A stretch of 64,000 bases of DNA from Paenibacillus sp. EZ-K15 (GCF_002573715.1 NZ_PDHM01000012.1:311368-375367); one strand, 5' to 3'. Shown: positions 55,301 to 63,309, counted from the stretch's first letter. Notes: generated from the sequence alone by a model not told the origin. Made by a program: numbers and translations.

Positions 55301-55479
55301 TATTCGGCTCGGAGCAATCGTGGGATACGAACGTTGAGGTGAAGGATCCTTCCACAGGACTCATCTATTCATTCGTGCTGGAAGCGGATCGTTCGATCTT
55401 GTTTGCAGTAGATGCAAGCGGTGACCTGTTATCGGTGTACCGTCCGGATGAGGTCGAAATCACAGTATCGAAGGGCTAA
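52339..55479 (+). CDS. Large GH42-like clan GH-A glycosidase, unassigned
   Basis: A 1046-residue cytoplasmic protein I cannot place in a numbered family. Residues 1-100 and about 810-890 look like alpha/beta (GATase-like) domains of the kind that trimerise GH42 enzymes. The centre (about 355-760) is a TIM barrel. Its DLINEPSMFDPP motif (acid/base candidate Glu502) and PNLIQETGIMYV (nucleophile candidate Glu668) have clan GH-A spacing. A beta-sandwich region (about 240-355) precedes the barrel. Given the mannosidase neighbours, a beta-mannosidase or similar activity on the glycan core is plausible, unproven. The true start is ATG 52339, inside the GH125 stop; the longer frame upstream overlaps GH125 and is rejected. 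Confidence 0.6.
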   Translation: MSGRLIVFYDPSFPAAEAAGLPASAAALNAFDVVCRAENLAEALESAGGQGASFVNLHAPYFPKSAWRAILDFLRNGGGLVSIGGAPFKRPVRMEDGAWVVEHEQTAYHQQLHIHEVLPVDSGRVDHLTSSDVIPLMESSRERLSISDTWNLVPHVTKSSDLPHQMGSAGPMDTRIYPLLKGSTAKGREVAAPVVLWENVGGPFLGGRWLFVNQPLSASFWEQDGGEEVRSWAAFCAKGITELWIKPNYATYESGERAILTLQAQWLGRKLSEQEPQSWTFRISVQNDQDESLSWNHSVKVDVTGQFHVQRIPVMLDIKPGSYRVVCEAEGPDGEIRRLKQGFWGADSELLQAGTPVTCNRDYFIKDGRPLPVVGMTYMTSDVARKFLFLPNTDVWDRDMAQMRNAGINWIRTGIWTAYRNIMQVDGHASEEVLRSIDAFLLTAKKHDLQVTFTFFSFTPETWEGQNPYLDPRSVEAQKRFIRSIISRHKDTKNVDWDLINEPSMFDPPQIFSDGPRSAKDPFEKQAYIDWLKKRHGSIERLQERWNMTADQLPGFDSVVPPEPQVINFDVQDMHQGKKGTQWLDYVLFSMDMHNRWAKELYDDIKEVCPDHMVTVGQDEALGAQRPSPFFYAEAVDYTTVHSWWFNDYLIWDGIFAKTPDKPNLIQETGIMYVETPDGRAKRSEAELRNLLERKYAYAFSTGGAGAIHWIWNTNFYMDNANESHIGAVRADGTEKPEADVSYDFGAFMEDIRDMFKGRKLEETAVIFPYSNDFSNRKLAFEATTKATRALAYELNVPFRAVGEYDLSSLRNHPVKFIILPSAHNVDDQAFAELMDIVKETGATLLLTGPIGLDAYWHQVDRMTEELGERKLANVRREESLRIGDRTWSASYGHRKIAELSKEIQTGSGAKAADMAGDSIVDVKLGAGRLLWSPLPVELNDRIDTISALYRYALELSAADTGLIWNQGGEHSGVYGRKVTFEEGALFVFGSEQSWDTNVEVKDPSTGLIYSFVLEADRSILFAVDASGDLLSVYRPDEVEITVSKG

Positions 55480-55500
55480 CATAAGGGGGACTAAGCAGAG

Positions 55501-58236
55501 ATGGATCAATCCAGAAAAGCACATATTATTTCGCATACTCACTGGGACCGCGAGTGGTATTTACCGTATGAAAAGCACCATGTGCGGCTGATCGAGCTCA
55601 TGGACAGCTTGCTTGAGACGATGGAGAAGGACTCGGAATACCGCAGCTTTTTCCTTGATGGCCAGACGATTATTATCGAAGATTATTTGCAGGTAAGACC
55701 TGAGAAAAAGGAGCAGCTTGAGAAGCTGATCACGGACGGACGCATCATTATCGGTCCATGGTACATTCTGCAGGATGCCTACCTGACGAGCAGTGAAGCT
55801 AACGTGAGAAATATGCAGATAGGACACCAGGATGCCGAGCGATATGGCACGGTTGCCAAAATCGGTTATTTCCCGGATACATTTGGACTTACAGGCCAAA
55901 TTCCGCAGTTGATGCTGCAGTCCGGCATTGATAATGCCTTCTTCGGCCGGGGCGTAAAGCCAACGGGCTTTAACAATACCGTCTCCGACAGCGGCTATGA
56001 GTCTTCATTCTCAGAGCTGATGTGGGAAGGTCCGGACGGCTCCAAGGTGCTGGGCATCCTGTTTGCCAACTGGTACAGTAACGGTAACGAGGTTCCCGTT
56101 GATGAAGCGGAAGCGAAGGCATTCTGGGACCGCAAGCTGGCGGATGCCGAGAAGTATGCTTCCACACCAGAACTGCTCTATATGAACGGGTGTGACCATC
56201 AGCCGATACAGACCGATCTTCCGGAAGGCATCCGTACAGCGAAGAAGCTGTATCCGGATACGGAGTTCATTCACTCCAATTTTGACGATTACCTGACAGC
56301 CGTTCGGGAGAAGCTGCCGCAAGATCTTTCCTCCGTAAAAGGAGAGCTGCGCAGCCAGCGTACCGATGGATGGGGTACGCTTGTGAATACCGCTTCGGCA
56401 CGCGTATACCTGAAGCAGATGAACCAGCGCGGCCAGACCTTGCTGGAAAAAGTGGCCGAACCGCTTGCATCCTACGCCAGCCTGCTCGGCAAGGAGTATC
56501 CGCATCATCTGTTCACCTATGCGTGGAAGACGCTGATGCAGAATCATCCGCATGACAGCATCTGCGGCTGCAGCGTGGACGAAGTTCACCGCGAGATGGT
56601 GACCCGCTTTGAGAAAAGCGCACACGTGGCTGAAAATATCGTGGACGATAGCGTTCGCGTCATTGCCGATGCGGTTGACACAACGGCCTTCGAACAATGG
56701 GGATCCGATCCGCTGCCGCTTGTTGTATTCAATACGACGGGATGGAACCGCAGCGGTACGGTCAGCATCGAGCTGGATGCGAAACGCCTTTATTTCCGGG
56801 AAGGTTACTCTTTGGAGGAAACCAGCCGCCGGATGAAGGAAATCGACTTGTCCGGCCGTGTGCTGGTTAACGCTCAAGGCCAAGCTGTACCTTGTACCGT
56901 TGAGGATTTGGGTCTTCAGTTCGGATACGATCTGCCGGACGACCGTTTCCGCCAGCCGTATATGTGCCGCCGTGTGAGACTCACCTTCGAGGCAAACGCG
57001 ATCCCAGCAATGGGCTTGACTACTTATGCTTGGGTGAAGAGCGAAGTGAAGCCTGCCGAGGTAGCATCCTTAATTAGCAAGGCCAATGTGATGGAGAATG
57101 AGCTGATCAAGATCGAGATCGCTGAGGACGGTTCCTTCTCCTTGACGGATAAAAAGAACGGACAAGTATACCGGGATCTGGGCGTCTATGAAAATACCGG
57201 AGATATCGGTAACGAATATATGTACAAACAGCCGGATGGCGAAGCAGCATTGACCACGAAAGGTCAAACCGCCCAAATTTCGGTTCTGGAAGATACGCCT
57301 TACCGCGCATCGATTGAAATCGTTCATAACTGGTCCATTCCGGCTATGGCGGACAGCAAGCTGGATGAAGAGCAGCATGAGCTCATCTATTATCCGAACC
57401 GCAAGGCGCAAAGATCGAGCGATATGGTGCCATTGCGTATTCGTACCGTTGTCAGTCTGAACCGTAGCGGTAAAGGCGTGGAGATCGAAGCGACAATGGA
57501 TAATCAAGCGAAGGATCATCGGGTGCGTGCATTGTTCCCGACGGATCTGCAGGCATCGTCCCATAACGTGGATTCCATGTTTGAAGTGGCAACGCGGGAT
57601 AATGAACCTGCTGCCGAATGGGAGAATCCAAGCAATACGGCTCATCAACAGGCATTCGTTGATGTCTCGACGGCTACTGCAGGATTGACGGTAGCTAACC
57701 AGGGCTTGAATGAATATGAAGTCCTGCGTGACGGCCGGAATACCATCGCTGTTACATTGCTTCGTTCCGTAGGCGAGCTCGGCGACTGGGGGTACTTCCC
57801 TACGCCTGAAGCTCAGTGTATCGGCGTTCATACCGTACGTATGGAGGTCATTCCGCATCAGGGAGACGGCATGAAGTCAGGCGCATACGCCGAGGCTTAC
57901 CAGTTCCAAATCCCATGGACGGTTGCACAGACCGGGGTCCATGCCGGCGCTGTCGCATCGACTTCCGCACCGTTTGAATGGAGCCATGAAGAACTTGCGT
58001 TCTCTTCCCTGAAAGTGAATCCGAAGACCGGGGATCTGATGCTGCGCTGGTTCAATATGGCAGGCACGGACACAGAGCTGAAGCTGAAATCTTCTCTACC
58101 TTCCCAGGGCGCGTATAAGAGCTCTATTCTGGAAGTAGAGGGAGCGGTTCAAAGCTTTGATGGCGATGGAAACTTCACGCAGCCGGTTAAGCCTCACGAA
58201 ATCGTAACACTGGGCGTTAAAGTTTCGGTCAAGTAA
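55501..58236 (+). CDS. Glycoside hydrolase family 38 alpha-mannosidase (short, MngB-type)
   Basis: A 911-residue GH38 enzyme of the bacterial MngB branch. It opens with HIISHTHWDREWYLPYE (metal His-Asp), and has nucleophile Asp126 in YFPDTFGLTGQIPQ, then NGCDHQPIQTDLPEGI and NHPHDSICGCSVDEVH. Relatives cleave alpha-mannose from mannosyl-glycerate or alpha-1,3-mannosides; the substrate here is likely a mannose oligosaccharide from the importer. It differs from the longer GH38 at 47889 in lacking the N-terminal beta domain. AAGGGGGACTAAGCAG precedes ATG 55501. It ends the glycosidase run. Confidence 0.9.
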   Translation: MDQSRKAHIISHTHWDREWYLPYEKHHVRLIELMDSLLETMEKDSEYRSFFLDGQTIIIEDYLQVRPEKKEQLEKLITDGRIIIGPWYILQDAYLTSSEANVRNMQIGHQDAERYGTVAKIGYFPDTFGLTGQIPQLMLQSGIDNAFFGRGVKPTGFNNTVSDSGYESSFSELMWEGPDGSKVLGILFANWYSNGNEVPVDEAEAKAFWDRKLADAEKYASTPELLYMNGCDHQPIQTDLPEGIRTAKKLYPDTEFIHSNFDDYLTAVREKLPQDLSSVKGELRSQRTDGWGTLVNTASARVYLKQMNQRGQTLLEKVAEPLASYASLLGKEYPHHLFTYAWKTLMQNHPHDSICGCSVDEVHREMVTRFEKSAHVAENIVDDSVRVIADAVDTTAFEQWGSDPLPLVVFNTTGWNRSGTVSIELDAKRLYFREGYSLEETSRRMKEIDLSGRVLVNAQGQAVPCTVEDLGLQFGYDLPDDRFRQPYMCRRVRLTFEANAIPAMGLTTYAWVKSEVKPAEVASLISKANVMENELIKIEIAEDGSFSLTDKKNGQVYRDLGVYENTGDIGNEYMYKQPDGEAALTTKGQTAQISVLEDTPYRASIEIVHNWSIPAMADSKLDEEQHELIYYPNRKAQRSSDMVPLRIRTVVSLNRSGKGVEIEATMDNQAKDHRVRALFPTDLQASSHNVDSMFEVATRDNEPAAEWENPSNTAHQQAFVDVSTATAGLTVANQGLNEYEVLRDGRNTIAVTLLRSVGELGDWGYFPTPEAQCIGVHTVRMEVIPHQGDGMKSGAYAEAYQFQIPWTVAQTGVHAGAVASTSAPFEWSHEELAFSSLKVNPKTGDLMLRWFNMAGTDTELKLKSSLPSQGAYKSSILEVEGAVQSFDGDGNFTQPVKPHEIVTLGVKVSVK

Positions 58237-58287
58237 GCATTTATTATGATATAGTGCTGGGAATGTTGTTGTACATCCCGGTCCAGC

Positions 58288-58322
58288 AAAGCCCGATTCC
58301 GAAATTACAGGGATCGGGCTTT
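58288..58322 (+). terminator. Candidate terminator after the mannosidase genes
   Basis: AAAGCCCGATTCC pairs with GGGATCGGGCTTT, but only TTTACTG follows. A stronger hairpin lies at 58377-58427. Confidence 0.5.
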
Positions 58323-58376
58323 ACTGTCTTGCCTAATGATAGGCAGATTCCTGAACGTTCTGAAATATATAATGAA

Positions 58377-58427
58377 AAGGCTGCTCTCCCCAGGTCTTTG
58401 CGGACGGCTGGAGGGCAGCTTTTTATT
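58377..58427. terminator. Terminator with 10-bp stem
   Basis: GCTGCTCTCC pairs with GGAGGGCAGC (one G-U pair), followed by TTTTTATTTT on the plus strand. It lies between the mannosidase operon and the convergent small gene at 58442. Confidence 0.8.
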
Positions 58428-58441
58428 TTACTCGGCTTTAA

Positions 58442-58603
58442 TTATTGATTTCTCCCTTGGGTTTGGTCTTTCTCGTAAGCAATCAGGGTGATATCTTTGC
58501 CTGTAAGCTCGGCAATCTTGGTCTCGGCGTCTTCAATCGCTTTCAAGGTACCTTCATTCCCATTGAGTGAGGCAATTTTATATTCCTCCGAATGGATGTC
58601 CAT
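58442..58603 (-). CDS. Small protein of unknown function (53 aa)
   Basis: A 53-residue minus-strand gene with a strong ribosome site (AAGGGGGGGAG, 6 bases before ATG 58603). The product starts MDIHSEEYKIASLNGNEGTL and continues as an acidic helix and a short strand (KIAELTGKDITLIAYEKD). I recognise no family. It is not part of the mannosidase unit; promoter is unclear. The protein-like composition and the ribosome site together support a real gene. Confidence 0.65.
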   Translation of the reverse strand: MDIHSEEYKIASLNGNEGTLKAIEDAETKIAELTGKDITLIAYEKDQTQGRNQ

Positions 58604-58741
58604 GTGAACTCCCCCCCTTAGATGGTTGATAACAAATATAATGATAAGTTATCCTATACAAGATGGTTACATACCTGGTATTCAAGGAATTGGAATGAAA
58701 TTGAGGAATGGAGCGGAGTATGGTTCCTAAACTCCAAATTT

Positions 58742-58777
58742 AAAAAAGCCAGACACATGAAATGTGTTTGGCTTTTT
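58742..58777. terminator. Terminator of the L,D-transpeptidase gene (bidirectional form)
   Basis: AAAAAGCCAGACACAT pairs with ATGTGTTTGGCTTTTT around a GAA loop, with A residues in front, so on the minus strand it is followed by a T run. It lies 7 bases after the gene's stop. Confidence 0.85.
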
Positions 58778-58783
58778 GCGCTC

Positions 58784-59284
58784 TTATTTTTGGATGAGGA
58801 CGGGCGTGCTCATTTTCACCTTGTCGTAAAGCCAGCGTACGTCTTTATTATGCATCCGTATACAACCTGCCGACACGTACTTGCCGATCGAGTTCGCGTT
58901 GTTGTTTCCATGAATGGCGTACGCGTAGCTAACTCTGCCGTTCACTTTCACATTAATGCCGAGCCAGCGGTCCCCAAGCGGATTGCGCGGGTCTCCTCCC
59001 TTGATGCCTTCCTTGTAGTAAGGTCTGTTCTTCACTTTTTCGTGGATTTTGAACAGGCCTTCCGGCGTATAGGAGGGCTTTTTGCCTGTAGCGACGGGAA
59101 ATGTTTTTATGACCTTACCTTTTTCGTAATACGTCAGTTTGTTGGTGGATTTATCAATGACGATAAACTGTGCGTACTTGGTGTACTTACTGTCCAGCTT
59201 CTGTCCGGAAGCGCCTTGGGATACGGCGGGGAAAAAGAAAACCAGCAGTAAGGTGAAGATTAGTATGCGGCTGATGCCCTTAAT
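58784..59284 (-). CDS. Exported L,D-transpeptidase, apparent ATT start
   Basis: A 166-residue YkuD-domain enzyme with signal peptide (KGISRILIFTLLLVFFFPAV, cleavage near SQGAS). The catalytic domain has AQFIVIDKSTNKLTYYEKGK, FPVATGKKPSYTPEGLFK, and the active motif HGNNNANSIGKYVSAGCIRM with the nucleophile Cys. It forms 3-3 crosslinks in peptidoglycan or related links. No ATG, GTG or TTG lies upstream of the signal peptide in frame; an in-frame stop precedes it closely. ATT at 59282-59284, 9 bases after AGGTGA, is the best start; the next GTG (59035) would remove the signal peptide and the first strands. ATC one codon earlier is an alternative. Confidence 0.8.
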   Translation of the reverse strand: MKGISRILIFTLLLVFFFPAVSQGASGQKLDSKYTKYAQFIVIDKSTNKLTYYEKGKVIKTFPVATGKKPSYTPEGLFKIHEKVKNRPYYKEGIKGGDPRNPLGDRWLGINVKVNGRVSYAYAIHGNNNANSIGKYVSAGCIRMHNKDVRWLYDKVKMSTPVLIQK

Positions 59285-59513
59285 GATGTCCGATCACCTC
59301 TTTTCGTTCTCCCCCATATATATGCAGCTATTCGCGAATGTTGACGGAAATGTGCATAAGATGAAAAATAGAACAAGTTGTTTTCAAAGAGAGATATAAG
59401 GGCGCGGAGGGGACATTCTATCGAATACCGGGTCGTGGCTTGGCTGTACGCAAATGACCTCCTGAAGGGATTTCTTCAAGAGGGTTTTCGTGTTCATTAT
59501 GGCAACCGCTTGA

Positions 59514-59571
59514 AAACGACACTAATGTTGTTTATGATGAAATGAGTTAAAAAACGACACTTATGTCGTTT
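59514..59571. promoter_or_regulatory. Paired palindromic operators before the TetR gene
   Basis: AAACGACACTAATGTTGTTT (59514-59533) and AAACGACACTTATGTCGTTT (59552-59571) are near-identical inverted repeats with centres 38 bp apart. The second abuts a TATATT -10 candidate (59571-59576). They are the likely binding sites of the TetR-family protein encoded just downstream. Confidence 0.78.
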
Positions 59572-59632
59572 ATATTGAGGTGAAGTTCGTGGAATCGATA
59601 TTGATGTTAAAGGGCGGAAAGAGGGATGACTT

Positions 59633-60259
59633 ATGTGTCCACGGGTTAGTGAGGAATATAAACGGGAGAAGAAGTTTGAAATATTGACGGCAGCCAGGCG
59701 TGTCTTTATCAGAAAGGGATACACCCGCACCGTGATGCAGGACATTATGGATGAAGCGGGCATGTCCCGCGGAGCCGTGTATGCGTATTTTGATAATGTG
59801 GAGCATGTGTTTATAGAGGTTCTGCGTTTTGACGACCAAGAGACGCTCGGTTTTTTTGAACCGGATCCGCAATATCCGATATGGAATCAGTTGATGGACT
59901 GGGTTCAGAAACAGCAGGGTGATATTTCGCAAATCCAGCATTCGCTTGTATTGGCCAGGGCGGAATTTTTCCTGTCTTCCTCTTATGTTCATGCCAAGAA
60001 GGAGTATCCCTATATAACCGAACGTTATCAGCTGACCGTTGCGGCCATGGGCCGGGTCATTCGGAAGGGCAAGGAGCAAGGGGAGTTTCAGCCACGATTG
60101 GAACCGGAAGCCATAGCACGTTATATGATTTCGTTTCTGAACGGACTGATGCTGGATACCTTCCAGCTCGGACCGACGGTGACTTGCGTGCCGGAGCAGC
60201 TGGAAACCTTTATACATTCTCTTAATGCAATGTTAAATCCGATAACACTAGAACCATGA
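59633..60259 (+). CDS. TetR/AcrR-family regulator of the GNAT-ABC operon
   Basis: A 208-residue TetR-type protein. The HTH reads TAARRVFIRKGYTRTVMQDI followed by MSRGAVYAYFDNVEHVF, then a helical ligand-binding domain. The paired palindromes at 59514-59571 in its own promoter point to autoregulation and control of the genes downstream (60282-63304), which follow on the same strand with short gaps. GAGGGATGA lies ahead of ATG 59633. The inducer is unknown; export of a cell-envelope-active compound is a reasonable guess from the transporter. Confidence 0.9.
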   Translation: MCPRVSEEYKREKKFEILTAARRVFIRKGYTRTVMQDIMDEAGMSRGAVYAYFDNVEHVFIEVLRFDDQETLGFFEPDPQYPIWNQLMDWVQKQQGDISQIQHSLVLARAEFFLSSSYVHAKKEYPYITERYQLTVAAMGRVIRKGKEQGEFQPRLEPEAIARYMISFLNGLMLDTFQLGPTVTCVPEQLETFIHSLNAMLNPITLEP

Positions 60260-60281
60260 TGATGGAAAGGGTGCTTTTTGA

Positions 60282-60821
60282 ATGCTATTTGATTCTGCTA
60301 GACTTGCTTGTCGAAAAATGACGATGAACGACGCGGAGCTGTACCATTCCTGGCGCAATGACCTAGAAGTGATGCAATCCACCAGTCCCTGCCTGGATAC
60401 TTACCAACTGGAGGAGACAAAGGACTTCGTTCAGCATGTGATCCTGGGTTCTTCCTCCTCGAAGAGCTATCTGATCCAGTTGAAGGAAACCGGCAGACCG
60501 ATTGGCATCATGTCATTGATTCATATCGATTACAAGAACCGGAACGCGGAATGTATCATCGACATTGGCGAAAAGAACTATTGGGGCAAGGGGTACGGCT
60601 TTGAAGCGATGACGCTTTTGCTTGATTATGCTTTTTTGGAGCTGAATCTGCACCGGGTAAGCTTGCGGGTATTTTCTTTCAACCATAACGCGATCAAACT
60701 GTATGAAAAAATCGGATTTGTCCAGGAAGGCAGCTCCAGACAGAGTTTGTACCGGAATGGCGTCTGGCATGACATCGTGCATATGGGTATATTGCAGAGC
60801 GAGTATGCGTCAAAAGGTTGA
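60282..60821 (+). CDS. GNAT acetyltransferase (RimJ/RimL-like)
   Basis: A 179-residue N-acetyltransferase. An N-terminal RLACRKMTMNDAELYHSWRN segment precedes the acetyl-CoA-binding core (VDIGEKNYWGKGYGFEAMT with the GxGxG/A-type loop; LHRVSLRVFSFNHNAIKLYE; KIGFVQEGSSRQS). RimJ/L-like enzymes acetylate ribosomal protein termini, spermidine or antibiotics; this member's target is unknown. ATG 60282 has GGAAAGGG upstream. Placed between the TetR gene and the ABC exporter, it may modify the exported compound or protect against it. Confidence 0.9.
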   Translation: MLFDSARLACRKMTMNDAELYHSWRNDLEVMQSTSPCLDTYQLEETKDFVQHVILGSSSSKSYLIQLKETGRPIGIMSLIHIDYKNRNAECIIDIGEKNYWGKGYGFEAMTLLLDYAFLELNLHRVSLRVFSFNHNAIKLYEKIGFVQEGSSRQSLYRNGVWHDIVHMGILQSEYASKG

Positions 60822-60885
60822 TTTTCCTTCCCTTCCATAATAAGGTAGGTATGTGAAGACAATGAGGGAATGGGAGAATAATATC

Positions 60886-61671
60886 ATGTCTGAAAATGAA
60901 GTGTTATTGATTCAAGACCTGCGCATGAAATATGATAATCGTTATGTGCTGAACGGTATCGACTTGGAAGTACGCCGCGGCGAGATGATTGGATATATCG
61001 GACCGAACGGGGCGGGGAAGAGCACGACGGTCAAGATTATGCTTGGGTTGGTTGAGGGGTACACGGGGATAGTCCGCATATTCGGTCAGGATATTTCCGA
61101 TGGGAATATCGATTATAAACGGAGAATCGGATATGTGCCCGAGGTGGCGGAATTGTACGATCAGTTAACGGCTGCCGAGTATTTGACTTTTATAGGCGAG
61201 TTGTACGGACTTACATATGATGCAGCGGATTATAAGGCGAAGCAATTGATGGATTGCTTTGATATGGAAAAGGCCTATCACTCACGGATTGCTACGTTTT
61301 CAAAAGGAATGCGGCAAAAGGTGCTGCTGATCTCGAGCCTGCTGCATGACCCTGATCTATTGTTTCTGGATGAGCCCTTAAGCGGGCTGGATGCGAATAG
61401 CGTGATGGTGGTCAAGGAAGTATTGGCCCAACTGTCGGCCCAGGGCAAGACGATTTTTTATTCCTCACATATCATGGACGTCGTTGAGAAAATCAGCAGC
61501 CGGATCATTCTGCTCGCTGACAGCCGGGTAGTGGCGGACGGAACGTTCAAAGAATTGCAGCAGCATTCCCATGAGGGGTCCCTGGAAGAAGTGTTTAATC
61601 AGCTGACGGGGTTCCATGACCATGCCCGTATTGCGGAACGGTTCGTATCGATCGTTCGGGAGGGAAGCTGA
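60886..61671 (+). CDS. ABC transporter ATP-binding protein
   Basis: A 261-residue ABC ATPase. Walker A GPNGAGKST (39-47), the signature in FSKGMRQKVLLISSLLHD, Walker B LLFLDEPLSGLD and the SSHIMDVVE switch region are intact. Similar to ATPases of two-gene exporters for bacteriocins, lipids or drugs. The frame is open from 60853, but the ATG 60886 start has GGGAG just upstream and gives a typical length. The permease begins one base after its stop. Confidence 0.92.
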   Translation: MSENEVLLIQDLRMKYDNRYVLNGIDLEVRRGEMIGYIGPNGAGKSTTVKIMLGLVEGYTGIVRIFGQDISDGNIDYKRRIGYVPEVAELYDQLTAAEYLTFIGELYGLTYDAADYKAKQLMDCFDMEKAYHSRIATFSKGMRQKVLLISSLLHDPDLLFLDEPLSGLDANSVMVVKEVLAQLSAQGKTIFYSSHIMDVVEKISSRIILLADSRVVADGTFKELQQHSHEGSLEEVFNQLTGFHDHARIAERFVSIVREGS

Positions 61672-61672
61672 T

Positions 61673-63304
61673 ATGGCGGGATCGGAATCATCGTTTCGGA
61701 TGCTGAAGATACTGGATCGATTTCAAGGAATCATCTCGAGAATGGGTGTCGACTATGAAACGCTGCGCCGGATACTCCATGTCAAATTGCTGATGGATTC
61801 GAGGCGCGCACCTGTCATATTATCTTCAAGCAACCGGAAGAAAGAAGAGCAGGACAAGAACCTGTTTGTCAGCTCCCTCTGGCTGTATGGCTTAATCGGG
61901 CTTGTCCTGACGCCGTTTGTGTTCTGGAGCGATCCGGAATATTTAATGCCGATGAGTATCCTGTCTGCGATCCTAATGTTCCTGATTATGAGCTCCATGA
62001 TTTCAGATTTCTCTTCCGTGCTGCTGGATGTGCGCGACCGCAGCATTTTGATGACGAAGCCGATCGACGGTCGAACGGTCGGATTGGCGCGATCGATTCA
62101 TGCAGGAATTTATTTGCTGCTGCTAACCGGGGCTCTCTCAGCAGGCTCACTGGTCGTGGGATTGATCAAGCATGGCGTGCTGTTCTTTCTGATCTATATC
62201 CTGGAGTTAATACTGATGAATATGCTCATTCTGGTGAGCACCTCCTTGGTTTATCTGTTGCTGCTCAAGTATTGGGATGGAGAGAAACTGAAGGATCTGA
62301 TCAATTATGTACAGATTGGACTTTCCGCCACGCTGGCCATCGGCTATCAGTTTGTGATACGTTCCTTCGATCTGATTGATTTCAATTTGGTATTTAAGCC
62401 GGCCTGGTGGCAGATTCTGCTTCCGCCGGTGTGGTTTGCGGCTCCGTATGAGTGGTTGTTTGGCGAGGGGAGCGGGTGGCTGGCTGTTCTCTCGATGCTG
62501 GCTGTATTTGTCCCGATAGTGCTTATGATCGTCTATGTCCGTTATATTCCTTCGTTCGAGCAGCATCTGGAGAAGCTGGCTCACAGCGAAGCGGGAAAAG
62601 GGCGGGAGCGCGGGCGATTAGACAGATTCTTAGCCAAAATGGTATGCGGGTCGCGCACGGAGCAAGCTTGTTTCCGATTATCTGCCAGCATGCTGAAGAA
62701 TGAGAGAGAATTTAAGCTTAAGGTGTATCCTACACTCGGATTGTCCGTGTTACTGCCTTATTTATTCTTTGTCTCCACGATGCGTAACTCCTCATTGGCG
62801 GAAATCAGCCAGGGATCGTCGTACTATGTACTGCATAGTATGCTTATCATGATTATCACCGTCGTTATGATGCTGAAATTCTCCGGCAAGCCCAAGGCCT
62901 TCTGGTTATTTGGCGCAGCCCCGATGCAAAGCATGAATCCTTTGTACAAAGGGGCTTTAAAGGCTTTTGCCGTCAAAATGTTCGTGCCGCTGTTCATTGT
63001 GAACGCGATCGTGTTTCTGATCGTATTCGGTTTCCGTATAATACCGGATATTCTCATCATACTCCTTACCGGATTGGTGTTGATTCCCTTAACAGCCAAG
63101 ACAATTCTGCGCAATCCACCGTTCTCTCAAGCGTTTAATATGGCGCAGCAGAAAGACGGCTGGTGGGTGTTGTTATTCTTTTTTGTTATTGGCGGACTCT
63201 GTGGTTTACATTATGTAAGCAGCACGATTCCTTATGGTATGTTGGCATATATCCTCACGCTGCTCGTTGCGAATGGCTTGGCATGGACCAAGCTGTATAA
63301 GTAA
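61673..63304 (+). CDS. ABC exporter permease, about twelve membrane segments
   Basis: A 543-residue membrane protein with two similar halves of about six segments (first at LWLYGLIGLVLTPFVFWSDP, second half from about residue 345; e.g. TLGLSVLLPYLFFVS). A charged central loop (AGKGRERGRLDRFLAKM) separates them. This resembles large ABC-2 type exporters in which one polypeptide makes both halves. It starts behind GGGAGGG, with ATG 61673 one base after the ATPase stop. Substrate unknown; the TetR and acetyltransferase genes upstream suggest inducible export of a toxic compound. Confidence 0.85.
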   Translation: MAGSESSFRMLKILDRFQGIISRMGVDYETLRRILHVKLLMDSRRAPVILSSSNRKKEEQDKNLFVSSLWLYGLIGLVLTPFVFWSDPEYLMPMSILSAILMFLIMSSMISDFSSVLLDVRDRSILMTKPIDGRTVGLARSIHAGIYLLLLTGALSAGSLVVGLIKHGVLFFLIYILELILMNMLILVSTSLVYLLLLKYWDGEKLKDLINYVQIGLSATLAIGYQFVIRSFDLIDFNLVFKPAWWQILLPPVWFAAPYEWLFGEGSGWLAVLSMLAVFVPIVLMIVYVRYIPSFEQHLEKLAHSEAGKGRERGRLDRFLAKMVCGSRTEQACFRLSASMLKNEREFKLKVYPTLGLSVLLPYLFFVSTMRNSSLAEISQGSSYYVLHSMLIMIITVVMMLKFSGKPKAFWLFGAAPMQSMNPLYKGALKAFAVKMFVPLFIVNAIVFLIVFGFRIIPDILIILLTGLVLIPLTAKTILRNPPFSQAFNMAQQKDGWWVLLFFFVIGGLCGLHYVSSTIPYGMLAYILTLLVANGLAWTKLYK

Positions 63305-63309
63305 ATTGG

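Noticed and set aside
58622..59251. Plus-strand frame of 209 codons opposite the L,D-transpeptidase
   Set aside because: No ribosome site; it is antisense to a gene with intact catalytic motif and signal peptide.
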